Shown here one piece after another: positions 1 through 16,900 of a DNA stretch of 50,171 nucleotides (positions are counted from its first letter, which is position 1; each line of letters starts with the position of its first letter). The notes under the pieces were generated by a model. The model worked only from the letters and a program-made list of their open reading frames with translations, was not told where the DNA came from and made no database searches. The translations under genes were made by a program, and so were the position numbers. The stretch comes from Branchiostoma floridae (taxonomy: Eukaryota; Chordata; Leptocardii; Amphioxiformes; Branchiostomatidae): the NCBI RefSeq assembly GCF_000003815.2, contig NC_049982.1, forward strand, positions 13,962,334 to 14,012,504. Reading direction: 5' to 3'.

Positions 1-1441
1 AGTCCAACATGGCGCCCACACGCCGAGCCACGAAGTCCTCTATCCCCTCGTCATCCATGTCGATGATGTCATGGATGTTCACTAGTTCTTCTTGGTCGGC
101 AAGGGCGTGGATCATTTTAGAACCGATCACAGTTAGCTTCATGTGGAGAGAAAAACAAACTGCGTAACAAAATTGAGAGGTTTTCTTTATAACCACATGC
201 AATATTCAATGAGCCGAGGACACCCAGCTGCAGTGCGGCTTGATGTACGTGTTATCATAAAAAACAATCTTGCGTAAGTCGTCCAACCAACATGTTTATC
301 TATGAAAATTCATCTCCCACTGTATACGGAAAGAAGAAAAACCCTTCCGATAGAGTAGAAATAGATATAGAAATGGATTCAGAATAGATATCATTTTCCG
401 TCTAATCTATCTACATATTTCCAGTTTCTTTCTTTTTTTAAGTACAATATATATATACTATATTCTTTGCAATTAGCCTTCGGGTATGATCTTATTATAA
501 GGTTATCAGTTATTGCCCCGGGGAAGGCGACAGACCACCGAAACGTACGTCAGCTCATGTAAATGTTGTCTGTGGATGTAAATAAAGAACGATCATTGGC
601 AGGATTGTTGAAGGCGCTGGCCGAAACATTAGCGTTACACCGTTATTGCAATCAATTCATTCAGTGTTAAGTGAAGTCTAACTTTACCTTGGTGTCGAAA
701 AGGAATTTTCTCCGGACAAAGTCAGCCCTGAAAGGGAAAGTACAATTCGTTACTTGATAATCTCTCATGGGAACCTAATCTCCAAGCAGATCTACCGGTA
801 ACATAATGAGTTAAGCTGGTCAAGCAGTGTTCTAAGCCCCTGTGGCTGAGAACACGGATCGGCCAGCTATACTCCTTATGCCATCGGTAGATCTGCATGA
901 AGATCAGTGGGGACCTACAACGAGAACTGGGATGTGTACATGTTTTTGATAAAAGTAACATGTTCAGACCTCATTTGCTACACGGACTAGAAGTACAAAA
1001 TGTAAATGCTGTAACGTTAGACAATCTATTCTCTGGACAGGGACAGGGACAGGAAACACATCTCAGACGTAATGGGGGAAATGTCACAACTCACTGATCT
1101 TCCTGTTCTTCCTCCTTCGGTTTCTTGCGCATCAACCTCGTTGCCATGGCAACCTTCTTGCCGTACTGAAAAATGCAGAACATTTCGTGGGAAAGATGCA
1201 ATATGTCTCGTAGCTGCATGTATATCTCTTAATCCTTATTTGGTCAACAGTTTCCTCAATGTCTATCACACACCTTGGCAAAGAGCCCTGTTTTCTTCTC
1301 CTTGTCATCGTCTTCTTCGTCCGCCTTTTCCTCGGGGGCGTCTTTCTTCAGTAGCAGGGAGGACCGACCTTCACGTGACAGTCGTTCAACCCTTGTCTTG
1401 TTCTCTGACATGGGCAGCGAGGGCAACCGGTCACGTGACAT
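1..1441 (-). CDS. Unidentified protein, 5' four exons, runs off the left edge
   Basis: I do not recognise this protein. Four minus-strand exons join in one frame with GT/AG borders: 1274-1441, 1095-1165, 688-727 and 1-136. The donors read gtgtgt, gtgagt and gtaaag; the acceptors read tttttcag, ccctttcag and a pyrimidine tract ending atgaag. Phases are 0, 2, 0, so the model holds together although each exon is short. The start is ATG at 1441 (in-frame TAG just upstream) or ATG at 1411. The visible 138 residues run from a charged N-terminus (a DEEDDDKEKK stretch near residues 41-50), through a basic segment (MATRLMRKKPKEEE), to a helical acidic part (IHDIIDMDDEGIEDFVARR). No signal peptide or membrane segment is seen. 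It is head to head with the CFAP97D gene. The exon structure is moderately secure; function is unknown. Confidence 0.5.
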
Positions 1442-2250
1442 AGCTTCCCCCTATGTGATAGTAGCTGTAAATCAGAAAAATGCATATTACAACATGTTTA
1501 TTATCCTCAGTCTTCTAAATTCACCTCCCGTAAATGTCACCATTAGATTATCAACAACTGTAACGTGACATGCCGTCAAACAGACAAAAAGGGACTTGGG
1601 AGGGACTGGATTGGGAATCTTTTAAACCAGACGCCGCGCCAGTACTGTCGGGAACCTCCAGTATCAACTGCAGAACCTCAACAGTGGCTGTCCTTGGTGC
1701 TGAACTCTATTTACACCGCGACGGACCGAGGTAACGTTAGGTTGTAAGAATCAAATGCTTCCAAAATATCCTTAGGCTACGCTTTCAGAAAGGAGAAACA
1801 ATATGCGTTTATCAAACAAACCCCCCCAAAGAGCCTTTATATGCCACCGAGATTAGGGTCACGATATCAGACTTACCCTAGGGTGTAAAGCAACACTTCA
1901 CCATTGACTTCCCGACGGAGAAACAAACGAATCTGTGACACAAAGTACGCATTGTCCACAAAGTACGGCACAAGAGACCGTTCCAGAATGATGTTCTATG
2001 GTGTCAGATAGAACGAATCAAAACAAAACAAAACATAGACCAAGAACAGGACAGAACACAACACACAGGGAGAGACACTGGGACATTTCTTCTTCTTTTC
2101 CCAAGGTAGGAATAACGTATTGTTCCTCTTTTGTGCCATTGTGGCGTCTTTACAATTCACGAACAAAGGTTACCGGGAGCTGTTTTATGATGCTTCTATA
2201 TTGCTTTTGACGTCACTCTACTTGAGCCATTGTAGGCTTCCAGTTTTGCG
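1442..2250. other. Intergenic, head-to-head upstream region
   Basis: No coding exon is recognised between the two divergent genes. The stretch is AT-rich, with small open frames that show no protein-like composition. A short AACAAAACAAAAC run lies near 2018-2035. One TAACGTTA octamer sits at 1732-1739. Promoters for both divergent genes must lie here or inside the neighbouring inverted-repeat element, but no clear TATA box or motif settles their position. Confidence 0.4.
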
Positions 2251-3157
2251 TAACGTCTCCGGTCCTAATTCCGACCCATGCCTAATCCCGAACTAGTTGG
2301 AAAAACGAGCAGTACTGCGATACGCATGAGTGCCCACTCATGATATGGGCCGTGACAGTTAACTAAGTTACTCTCTTGAATACCACAGGGTAAAAACATT
2401 TGTTTAAGTTCGAAAGTACCAACAACCAACGCTTGAAAATTTGCTCGAATTTTACCGCTCTGGCGAGAGTTGACGAGCGAACAGCTTACGAACATGGCCT
2501 TCAACACGGCGGAATTATTCAGTGTAGAATACTTAACATCCCTGCATGACGCCACATGTATAAACAGTGATAGTTAAACTTTACAACAAGCTACACCTAT
2601 GTCATGATAGTGTCTTTCTTGCTTGAAAATCGGAGCTAACACGACGTGTGATTTTTCACGCATCTTCCAGTCCGCCATTTTTATCGACCACGTGATTCGA
2701 AGTCATGTGACCTCCACCATGTAAACAACAACACACCGTCGATACCATTTTGGATTAAATCGCACCGCAACTGTTGGCGGAATGAAAAGATTGAGCTCTG
2801 TTTTCGACAGAAATATAGTTATCAAGTATTTCAATGGTACTTTCGGTGTTATAAATGCTTGACTATGTTCAAAAATCACACTGTAGTTGCATAGTTCGGG
2901 ATTAGGGCACACATTTTTGCGATGGAACGTTCCACATGCAAATGAACCTAAAACCATCTGTAGCTTCCGCGAGATGTAATGCTCCGACGCAAAGCGCATC
3001 ACTTGAGAAAAATACACGCCTGTCAAGCTTTAATCACGGTTATATGTACAGTACAAGACGAAAGCTCAACTCACAATGGTTAAGTGTCAAGTACACATTT
3101 ACAAAACAAGTGTGCGTTCGTGTAGAACATAGGTCGGAATTAGGACCGGAGACGTTA
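2251..3157. mobile_element. Non-autonomous DNA element with perfect 26-bp inverted ends
   Basis: Bases 2251-2276 and 3132-3157 are perfect reverse complements over 26 bp. The ends read TAACGTCTCC and GGAGACGTTA, so a TA dinucleotide borders both sides. This fits either a TA target duplication or simply the outer bases of the repeat. A second perfect 13-bp inverted pair lies inside, CTAATCCCGAACT at 2282-2294 against AGTTCGGGATTAG at 2893-2905. No transposase-like frame is visible within the 907 bp, so it looks like a MITE-type derivative. The right end stops 129 bp before the CFAP97D start codon, so the element probably overlaps or adjoins that promoter. Superfamily is not assignable; a Tc1/mariner-like origin is only suggested by the TA. 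Confidence 0.6.
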
Positions 3158-3285
3158 GTGTTTATCAGATTCAGTGGGCTATCGCTACAGAGAACACTCA
3201 TCCATCTCTCTTGTTTTGACAGGAAAGTATCGGTGATTTTCCGTCGCTTTTGTAGCAGTAAACTTGTTGTTTCGTCTCGGACAAG

Positions 3286-5589
3286 ATGCAATCCTCTTAC
3301 CGCTCGTACCAGCCGATCACCCCGGCAAACAACAAACTACTCAAGAAACGGTGGGACCAGAAGCGCTTCTACACACATAGGATGAAAGTGCAAAATGGTA
3401 ATAATTTTTTTTTCTTTTCTAACGCCTTGCAGCTTCTAGAAGATAAAGGCAATGTGGAGTTGTGTATCTATCTTTTAAAACAGATAGCAGTGCTCTAGAT
3501 TATCATCGTTTTTTGTGTTAAAAGGCACATTTTGAGCTGCTGGAAACAACAGAGCTTTCAGTCTGTTTTGTGCTCATAATTTCAATAGCTGCCATGGCTT
3601 TGTCAAAATCAGCAAAGTGTTAGTTAAAAGTCAGGAAAAGTGCAAAAAATATTTTGTTAAAGAATAGCGACGATTTTTTACAATTCAGAATTATACGCTG
3701 TTAACTTAACCACATCAACACCGTCCCTACAGCCAGTCCCGTGATAGACAACAAACCTCCGCGGACATACATGCACCTTCATCTCAAGCTTAAGAAACTT
3801 CAGGTGAGCACAAAAACTCAAGATGTTGGAAAATGTATGCGGTAACCCTGATTTTTAATGTGATGATGTCACACAGAGAATAGTTAGATGGAGCCTGAGC
3901 ATACCCCCCCCCCCCCCTTACGATGCCCCACGCAGGGCTATTTGGGGGTACCCCTATGCAGATGCAGATGCAGATGCAGATGCAGATACATCTCGAGACA
4001 AACCAACTTGACCAGTTGATACGCATTTGATAACGACTGCAATTAGTCCAGCATGAAAGACATGTGGTTTGGTTACGTATATGTGCCTATCTGTCTAAGT
4101 GCGTAGGCCAGCTCCTCTCCGTCAGGTTCCACCTTAGTGTGCCGTCCCGAGCCATAGCTTCTATTGTTAGTGTATTCATCTGGTATCTAAAACGCTCGGG
4201 GGGTATTCACCTGAGTTTGCAATCTCCTGTGTGAAATTCTGATGGGCCCATGTGACGTCCGACCGACTCGTTCACAGGTTGAGGAGGAACGGCTGGCCAC
4301 AGTGGAGCGGGATAACCGGATCCTGCTGGAGAAGATCGGCTTCATCATGCGGACAGGCGGGAGGGTGGACAACATCAACCGGGACTACATACCGAAAAGG
4401 TCAGGTCATCAGGGCCTGACGTCCTGACGTCCCTACGGTCGCAGATTATACAGACACATGTCGACACACTTTCCACCACTCACGTGACCCCCATTCCACC
4501 AGGATGGCGACCTCGCCACCACCGCGCTGTCACCTCGCGATTTGTCAGAGGGCTTAACTCATTTCATTTCATAGTTAAAAAACGGCTCTTTGTGTTTCCT
4601 GTTGTCTCTAAGTTATGCTTTTAAATTTTGAACAATATTTCAATCATGAAGTCAAGGGTTATACAAATTCAATCTATGTCGCCGCGAGGTCTCGTCTAAT
4701 GTAATGGGGGCCTATGTGATGTGTGCTTCAAAGAGGAGACTGAAGAAAGTAAAGTGTGCAACAAAAAACCAAAGTTGTAAAATGCGAAATACCATAGTTT
4801 TGAATTACCAAAATAAATTACCATAGTTTTAAGATAGCATAGGTTTTCTGGTATAGAAATACAGTAGTTTGAAATCGAGCTACAGAGAAGAAGCAGATGT
4901 ACAATTATTATAACAATTGTAGCTGAATCATGAATTAATGGTTGCCGAGGGACACGTTAACATCAGGTTGTTGATTACGGTTGCTTTTCGTCCCCCAGCC
5001 TGAACAAGACCAAACGTCAGCGGGAGATCCTGCGCATCACGCACGAGAACCACGCCATCCTCAAGCGCATCTCCTCCAAGGAGCCCAACTACAACCACCT
5101 GCAGTGTGAGGAGGAGTGGAATGTATCCATCCGCCTGGTTATGTTTTTGNNNNNNNNNNNNNNNNNNNNNNNNNNNNNNNNNNNNNNNNNNNNNNNNNNN
5201 NNNNNNNNNNNNNNNNNNNNNNNNNNNNNNNNNNNNNNNNNNNNNNNNNGGGTAACCTCCTTGTTTTGATATTTTGTATTGTCGACATAATAGAAAGGTA
5301 TTCGTGCCAAGCCCTGTGCCAGGCTGTGGCGTTATATTGTAACTCAGATCACTGAAGTCCACGCCAATTGTATGTTTTACTAGCAGGATCTAGGATTTTA
5401 TGATATATGATTTCTTTTGATAGTATTCAGCCACATTATTGAAGTTAAAACTACTATACAGTCTCTCGCATTGACCCTCACGTGCCCTTTCAGCTCAACC
5501 AAATATACAAGGACAACATCTCCAAGTACATCGGACCTCCCAGAGACGCCAAGCGGTGGAAACCTCCAGCTAAAAACAACAATGTTTAA
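3286..5589 (+). CDS. CFAP97D1: CFAP97D-type protein (Hemingway/KIAA1430-like domain)
   Basis: Coding exons are 3286-3397, 3733-3803, 4278-4399, 4999-5122 and 5494-5589; all borders are GT/AG and phases (1, 0, 2, 0) agree, giving 174 residues. The start is the ATG at 3286, first in frame after stops. Resemblance to vertebrate CFAP97D1/D2 is clear along the chain: a VIDNKPP block near residue 41, the HLKLKKLQ segment, a heptad-like VEEERLATVERDNRILLEKI helix (62-81), and REILRITHENHAILKRI (about 110-126). Members of this family are small coiled-coil proteins linked to the cilium/flagellum axoneme in animals; that role is family knowledge, not visible here. The scaffold gap falls in intron 4, so no coding sequence appears lost. 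Whether it is the D1 or D2 orthologue or a pre-duplication gene cannot be decided here. Confidence 0.85.
3904..3987. repeat. C14 run and (GCAGAT)5 microsatellite in intron 2
   Basis: A run of 14 C lies at 3904-3917 and five exact GCAGAT units at 3958-3987. Both are in intron 2 of the CFAP97D gene. The hexamer gives a Cys-Ile dipeptide frame on the minus strand, which is a repeat artefact and not a gene. Confidence 0.9.
4485..4713. mobile_element. Short inverted-repeat element, family copy A
   Basis: The left end (TGACCCCCATTCCA at 4485-4498, then GGCGACCTCGC) is an imperfect inverted match to the right end (GCGAGGTCTCG...TAATGGGGGCC, about 4684-4712). The right half, from about 4640, matches 19400-19484 in the LGI intron, sharing ATGAAGT(C/T)AAGGGTT, CAAATTCAAT, GCGAGGT and ATGGGGG in order. 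It sits in intron 3 and the downstream part of the CFAP97D gene and has no coding capacity. Confidence 0.45.
5150..5249. other. Assembly gap (100 N)
   Basis: Exactly 100 Ns, probably a placeholder length, lie in intron 4 of the CFAP97D gene, 27 bases after the exon 4 donor. The true size of the intron is therefore unknown. Confidence 0.98.
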
Positions 5590-7263
5590 AACTGTCCACA
5601 TAGGCATGGTCTTTATATTGTTAACAAGTTGGGCGGATCCAGTCTTCAAAACTGTACATAAATCAGAAATAGAAGCTCGGTATTTGGGAAGTCATAGTTT
5701 CCCTCATTGTTAAGAATGCAATAAGAACCCCTTCCTTGTCTGCTGTGTTTTGACAGAGAATATTTGACTGTACGTCCACCCCCACATTGCAGAAGTAAGG
5801 AGAACCTAAAGCGATTGTAAGGTCAGGCTGTATTTACCACGGTTCTGTATATCGTGATCAAGTAGAAAAGAAAACACTGACTTTGAGGACATGAACTGTA
5901 TGGCCCTGCCTTTTTTGTCTATACATTGTCATTACATGTATGTATTCAAATATATTGTTTGGTTCTCTCTTTCTCTGCTGCGTCTTGTTGATCCTTCGGA
6001 CTCGAACATTCCTCCCCTCCCTAACTAATCTTAAGCCATGCTTTGTTTGGCCAGCATCCAACATCGCATGCACGTCCTATCTCACATGTCAGAATCGATC
6101 TTCCTACTATTTTGCCAACATCAACGGTTCCTTCCGTCAAAGTCTCTTTGTTTCCACCACACAACTTTCATTGTTTCCTATGGTCACATCTTTGTGCCCC
6201 ACAGCAAGTCTTAGTGTCACACAGACAACAGCGATCAAGACGACGGCGGAAGGATTACGTTATAAACTTTACAATCTGACTTTCTGCCGTTGTAACTCAT
6301 GATGTGCGACTGCAGTTTGCGGGGAGATCGCACGAACTCCAACTAACGTCTGTTTACCCCAAAATATGGGGTTTGGCAACCGGGCTATTAGTTTTGAAGT
6401 TTTATTTCGAACCTGGAAACTGGGAAAGGCTAAGATTCACACGGCTGTGAGGTCATGCCCCCACTCTGAATCCGTTGGACTTACCCATGCCGTAACTTGT
6501 AGAAAAGTCAGCATGGCGATATATGTGAGGTGCACCTCTCAACATTGTGTTATGTTTAGGTACACATATAATTAAAAAAGAGTATGTCAACATGCTTTTC
6601 CGATCGCCTTTTAGATATAGTATCTGACAAAAAAACTTAATGACTGTTCGCCTCCTTCCGAATTTCCCGCCCTTCAGTAATCTGGACAAGACGATAAAGT
6701 CACTTCCCGGATGTGCCCGGAGACGTGGTGTCTTGGAAGTCGTGAGGACGCCTTATTTGGTTGGGCCGATTTGCGCAGTCATCCTAACGTTATTGATCTT
6801 TTCGCTAAGCCACCCTCTCTGTGTTAGAACGTATACGCACAGACGTACCTTGTAGCAGTTTGTTTTATATATTATATTTGAATATAAAGATTATGGGAAT
6901 AGACGTAGCTTCCATCGTCAAGGTCACGAGTACTATATTAAGATTAGAATGACGTAGTTTGGGGTGTCTATTGCCAAGTTCTTCCAAAACATCTGCATTT
7001 AGTTTACCAAAAATACAAAGAAGTCTACAAGAGTCATTTGCCAGCTGTCAAAAATTGATACTTAGTATTACTAGCGTGTGGACCATGAACTGAAACACTT
7101 CTTCTGCTGCTGCCAAAACTACAACTGAAACAATGAAAAAAGACGGCTAGCATTTTCATAAATGATGTCCATCTTTTCCTGTGATCTGATGAAGTAATGA
7201 CATGATAGTGTATGTCAAGTAATTAGGACGCATGTAATTTATTCCATTGTACCTAATTACTCG

Positions 7264-7266
<3 letters not shown>
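5590..7266. other. Intergenic region without recognised gene
   Basis: This stretch holds the 3' flank of the CFAP97D gene and the upstream side of the carboxypeptidase gene. Several open frames of 60-120 codons occur, but none has splice borders, a protein-like composition or resemblance to known families. One TAACGTTA octamer is at 6785-6792. Confidence 0.4.
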
Positions 7267-7358
<92 letters not shown>

Positions 7359-7385
7359 CACACATACACAGACGAACACACACAC
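7267..7385. repeat. (CA)n microsatellite
   Basis: A pure CA array of 84 bp (42 units) covers 7267-7350, followed by an imperfect CA-rich tail to about 7385. Any Cys-Val or His-Thr open frame across it is spurious. Confidence 0.97.
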
Positions 7386-7744
7386 GATAGGAATTCATGC
7401 GTCATTCTTAGGGGTGATCCACGTAATATCAGAGGACAGGGTGTAGAATAAAGAAAGCTGGTATTGGTTTATTTCCACAAATTGCAAATCTTTATAACAA
7501 AGGCGACAGCTAAGGATAACGTTAGATGCAGGGAGAAAATCTGTGACTGGTCACATTGACGGAAAACTGCCCCTTCCCCCAGAGTCACCTTGACTCGTCC
7601 CCTCCTGTGCATATCCTTGCCCCGTCAGCAGGGGCAGAGAGGGTCACTGTTCCTTTCTTCCTGCTCCACTCGGAGTTCGTGACTTCTGTGATAAGCGGCG
7701 GACTTCAATACTTTCCCAGCTGGACGGGTAAAGTTATTCAAATA

Positions 7745-12678
<4,934 letters not shown>

Positions 12679-13911
12679 AAAACTTAGAACGTTTCATGCC
12701 CCTTTAAGACAACCGTATGTAGAAGAAGAACAAAAGCTGGTTTTACGACGGCATAGTTGTTATTGAAATTATTGACTAGCCGACTAATCAACTATAACGT
12801 CATATATTAGATGGATGATTATAAAGAATTAAAAGAAATATCTACCTCCGTTTCGCAAGACGAAAGTGTTGGATGTATCGATGTCGAGCTTTGTGGATGT
12901 TTAAAGTGAAAAAAAAAACGAATGAAAAAAAATCACATGGACGGGAGTGGAACCGATTTTCTGTAGCATTTCGGCGCAACAGAATCTTACGGATGACAAC
13001 TCTTTATTATGTGTCGCTTAAACTTCATGACAAAAAGTTCATTCTTTCTCTCCCTATTCAGAGGTTATTCCAATAAATAAATAAATAAATACAGACATGT
13101 GCACGGAGAACGAACAATAATAATTGATTTAATCGAATTATGTATTTCTACAACTTACTACTTGTAACATTCAAGTAGTAAATGACGTATCATAACAACC
13201 TATTAGGATTCACAAGGATACAACCAGTGCAATATTCACCATACAAATGTGTTAAACATAAATCTAACGTTATATATGTATATACTAATACTCTAATATT
13301 ATTGACGCGTTAATGCAATGCGACATTTCCTTCCGATAAAGCCTGGCTGCAAATCAACATACTGTCCGATTTGAGCTTTCATGAATAAATAAAGGTTCAA
13401 ACACAATTAGTCTATAAAGATGACTGTCCACTACAAGGATCTACTGTCTTACAGTTACACAAGTCACCCCTATAGTGTCTTCCCCGAACGCTTTAGTTAT
13501 AGACTATGATGTGGCGCTTTGCAATGATTATGTATGGAAACTAGTATTAATGTTGCTGTTACTTTCATACGACGACTTCTTATTCACATTTTGCGTCACA
13601 TCCTGAACTCACGACACAGAGTATGGTTTCCTGCATCATCGGTTGTAAAATTGTCCAGGTTATCAATATTAATAGTACATATACCCATAACCCATCGCAC
13701 AGTGACGTCACAGCATGCTGCATATCAGCCGTGGATGGGTCATCAACATTTGTCCCCAGGGAGCTAGAAAATAGCTTTTGAGGATAATCCTTCAGGAATC
13801 AGGGCCCATTCCACAGGAGCTGAGAACAAACTTTACCGTTACGCTACAGACGTTATGTTACTAAATATGTTACATGGGTGTGCACGGTTAGTACTTATAA
13901 GGACGTCTGTA
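12679..13911. other. Tail-to-tail intergenic region, carboxypeptidase and LGI 3' ends
   Basis: The region contains the 3' UTR of the carboxypeptidase gene and the end of the LGI gene. A likely plus-strand polyadenylation hexamer AATAAA is at 13072-13077, at the head of an (AAAT)n run; another is near 13384. No further gene is seen. A TAACGTTA octamer lies at 13265-13272. Confidence 0.45.
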
Positions 13912-16900
13912 CTACTGGCTCAGGTCCACCAGAACGTGCCTGAAGATCTCGGTCTGCTCACTGAAGCTGGCCACGAACAGGAAACTGTCCTCTTTCTCCG
14001 GGGTCACGGTCACCACTTTGAAGTCTCGAGGGGTCTTCAGTTCAATATCCTTAAGGAGAAACAGCTTAATTAATGGTTTCAGCGTTGACAGAATCTTCTT
14101 TCTGATCATGAGATGCAACGATCGTGTAACTAGTGCTGAAGTAAAGTTGTTTCACTAAACATTTCTAGAATTAGTTTCAAAACGGTTTAAGATCAGACGA
14201 TCTCCCCTCCTCTGTTTGTGCATGGGCGCTTTGCATATCGTTCTGAAGTATATTATGCAGATCTGAGAAAATCGGGTTTCACCGATGCCTCTCTTACCTG
14301 GCTTTTGATGAACTTCGTGTCTTCCGGGCTCCACCTGTAGACTTCAGTCAGGACGTAGTCACTGCCCAGTACCAGGTAATACTCCTCCTTCACCTGAAGC
14401 GGCTGAAGCACCATGGCCCCCCGAGACTTGAACACCTGGTACTCCTGGAACCCGGATGTGGAGGTGTTCCAACGAAGCAGCTATTCAAATGAACCAGAGA
14501 ATGTTACTACTGATAAGTGTAGCAGAAACATCAACAAGATGATGTTGGCCGCCTAAACATAAAGAAGAAGAAGAAGAAAGTGGCTGTCGGACGAGAAGAA
14601 CACATTTTAGTACCGAAATATACAGGAAACTAGTACTACCTTGGATTCTCCGATGAATTGTGTAAGGCAGAGGTAAACATCATCGTCAAGAACGAAGCTG
14701 TGCGCTGCTACTGGCTCCTCAAAAGGAATGTCGGCCTGTATGGAGGAAAAAAAATTACTTGTCACAAACAGGTTACGTAGTAAAAATGAGAACATGATCT
14801 GCTGATGTGCCGGAAAATATGTCTCTGCCAACTTGACTATTTGGATTATGGTTTGCAGACTGCAAAGCCTATCTTCGACCGTCATTGCTGGATCAGCACA
14901 TCTTTGGGGAAACCATTCGATTGGAAAAACGTTGTGGCATTCCTATTCGGTATGAGGCTCAAGATTCCATGTGCCATATATCATTAAAATCCACTATCAA
15001 TACATGAAATTACAGAATTATGCAATCATAGAACTTCTCCGACAGAGCAAAAAAACATTGTTCATGCAAAAAGCCGACAACTTCACAAGATCCGTCACAG
15101 GGACCTCTCTCGAGTATTGTTACCTCGAATATGAACTGCCTGTCTCCGCGGGACCACTTGTAGAGGGCGGGGTGCCGCCCGCTGCTCAGCATGATCAGGT
15201 AAGGCTGGGTATCGACTTGGAAGAACTCGAAGTCAGCCTCACGGTACAAGTTGGCAAGCTCCTGTAGCAACAGCAGGAATGAAGTACTTGTTAAGAACTC
15301 TTGGAAGGATTCCCGGTGTGGCGTCGAATGACCAAGCGATCAGTCTAGCGGACAAGAGATAGCTAAACCGTGTGTGTAAAACGACTTTCCTCACTCCGTC
15401 CAGCTGTAAAAATGGGTACCTGATGACTTGGCGATGGAAGGAGGGGGATGTGACCACTGTCCAATACCGCGCTCTAGATAGACACAGTGGGTAACAATCC
15501 ATTGTCCCCACGGCCTCAAAACGGTTTTTATGATGTGAACATAGCTACTTTTTCACTACAAACTTGCGGAAAGAAACGCTCTCCACTCTACCAATTTTCG
15601 ACACGTATTATTGCGTTTATGATGTTATGCTATCGCGATCATGGTGTCAGTACAGAGATGATAGGTGAGTGGTCCCTATGCACATTTGTTATCTAAGTTT
15701 GATCCGGATGTGGGATTTCATTGACATGTTAACGGGATATTTTCTGTGATGTAACTACATTAGCGTAAAGAAACAAACAATGTCAAATCCTACCTGCACC
15801 AGAGTGAACTGGTTTCCGTCCCAGGAGTACACGGCGCTGGTTCCTCCCTTGGCACCGTCCGCTATCGCCACGTAATACGTCCCGTCAATGCTGAACGTCT
15901 CCACGTCACTCGGCTTCACCGTGTCGATGGTCTGGAACAACACGAAGTTGTCTCTGGTGCTGAAGTGAAAATGGGACAGTCCAGTGTCAACGATACAATG
16001 TACAGATCAACCAAACAGATGCGTGCGTTCATTTCTGATAGTATACTAAAAATACCGTCACTTATTGCTCAAAGGCCAAAGTCTTATAATGGCGTCATCC
16101 CTCATGGTTAACTGGTGTTAACGATTACATCACTGTGTATTGGTTACAAGTTGGAGAATCGATTCTGGACCAGACGACGGTGGGTTGGGGTTCGACCAGA
16201 ACTCTAGAGAGGTAAATGTTGCAAAATACCAGCTGTGTAGGCGGACATTACTAGTGATGATACAAGATGCGGTGTACTGTGGCAGAAGAGCCCAGAAGAG
16301 GAAGGAGACAGCTCTTCATTGTTCTTACCTGTCGAACTGAAACACCCTGGTCCCCCCGTAAAGTTGTGCAGCCAGTATGAACAGGTCTGTCTCCATTTGC
16401 ACGGGCGTGCACGCCACCACTGACGGGGCTGTGATGTTATTATATACCTGAAATGTACAGGAAACCGTGATGGGTATTAGCAAAGCCGCGACAAGGGAGC
16501 AACTCTTGTCTTTGAGAGATAAGCATCGTCTTAGATGTAAGGCTCAACCCATTGTAGCCAACCTTGCAGACATGCTAGAGACGGACAAAAGTTTAAACGA
16601 TAATGTTATTGTTAAACGTCCGTGTTTCCCTGTATCCTTTATTGCTAGTTTCATAACATCTTACACAAAGAATTTGATAGAGACAGTGATGGAAGTAAGG
16701 AGTACTAGTACTGTCGCGTACTTTAAAAGTGAACTCCACGTGATCCCAGGTGAGGATGCTGCAGACGCCAGCTTCTGGTTCGGCCACCACAATATTCCGC
16801 TCGTTTGTAGTCTTCTTCTTGTAGATATCAACCCGCATGGACACTGCGTCCATCGACTGGAAGGCGTGAAACTCTGGGGATTCAAGGAGGAATGGGTGAT

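Noticed and set aside
1275-1568. Serine-rich plus-strand frame
   Set aside because: It is the antisense of the acidic/lysine-rich first exon of the minus-strand gene.
7156-7398. Cys-Val repeat open frame
   Set aside because: It is the translation of a (CA)n microsatellite with no splice sites or protein features.
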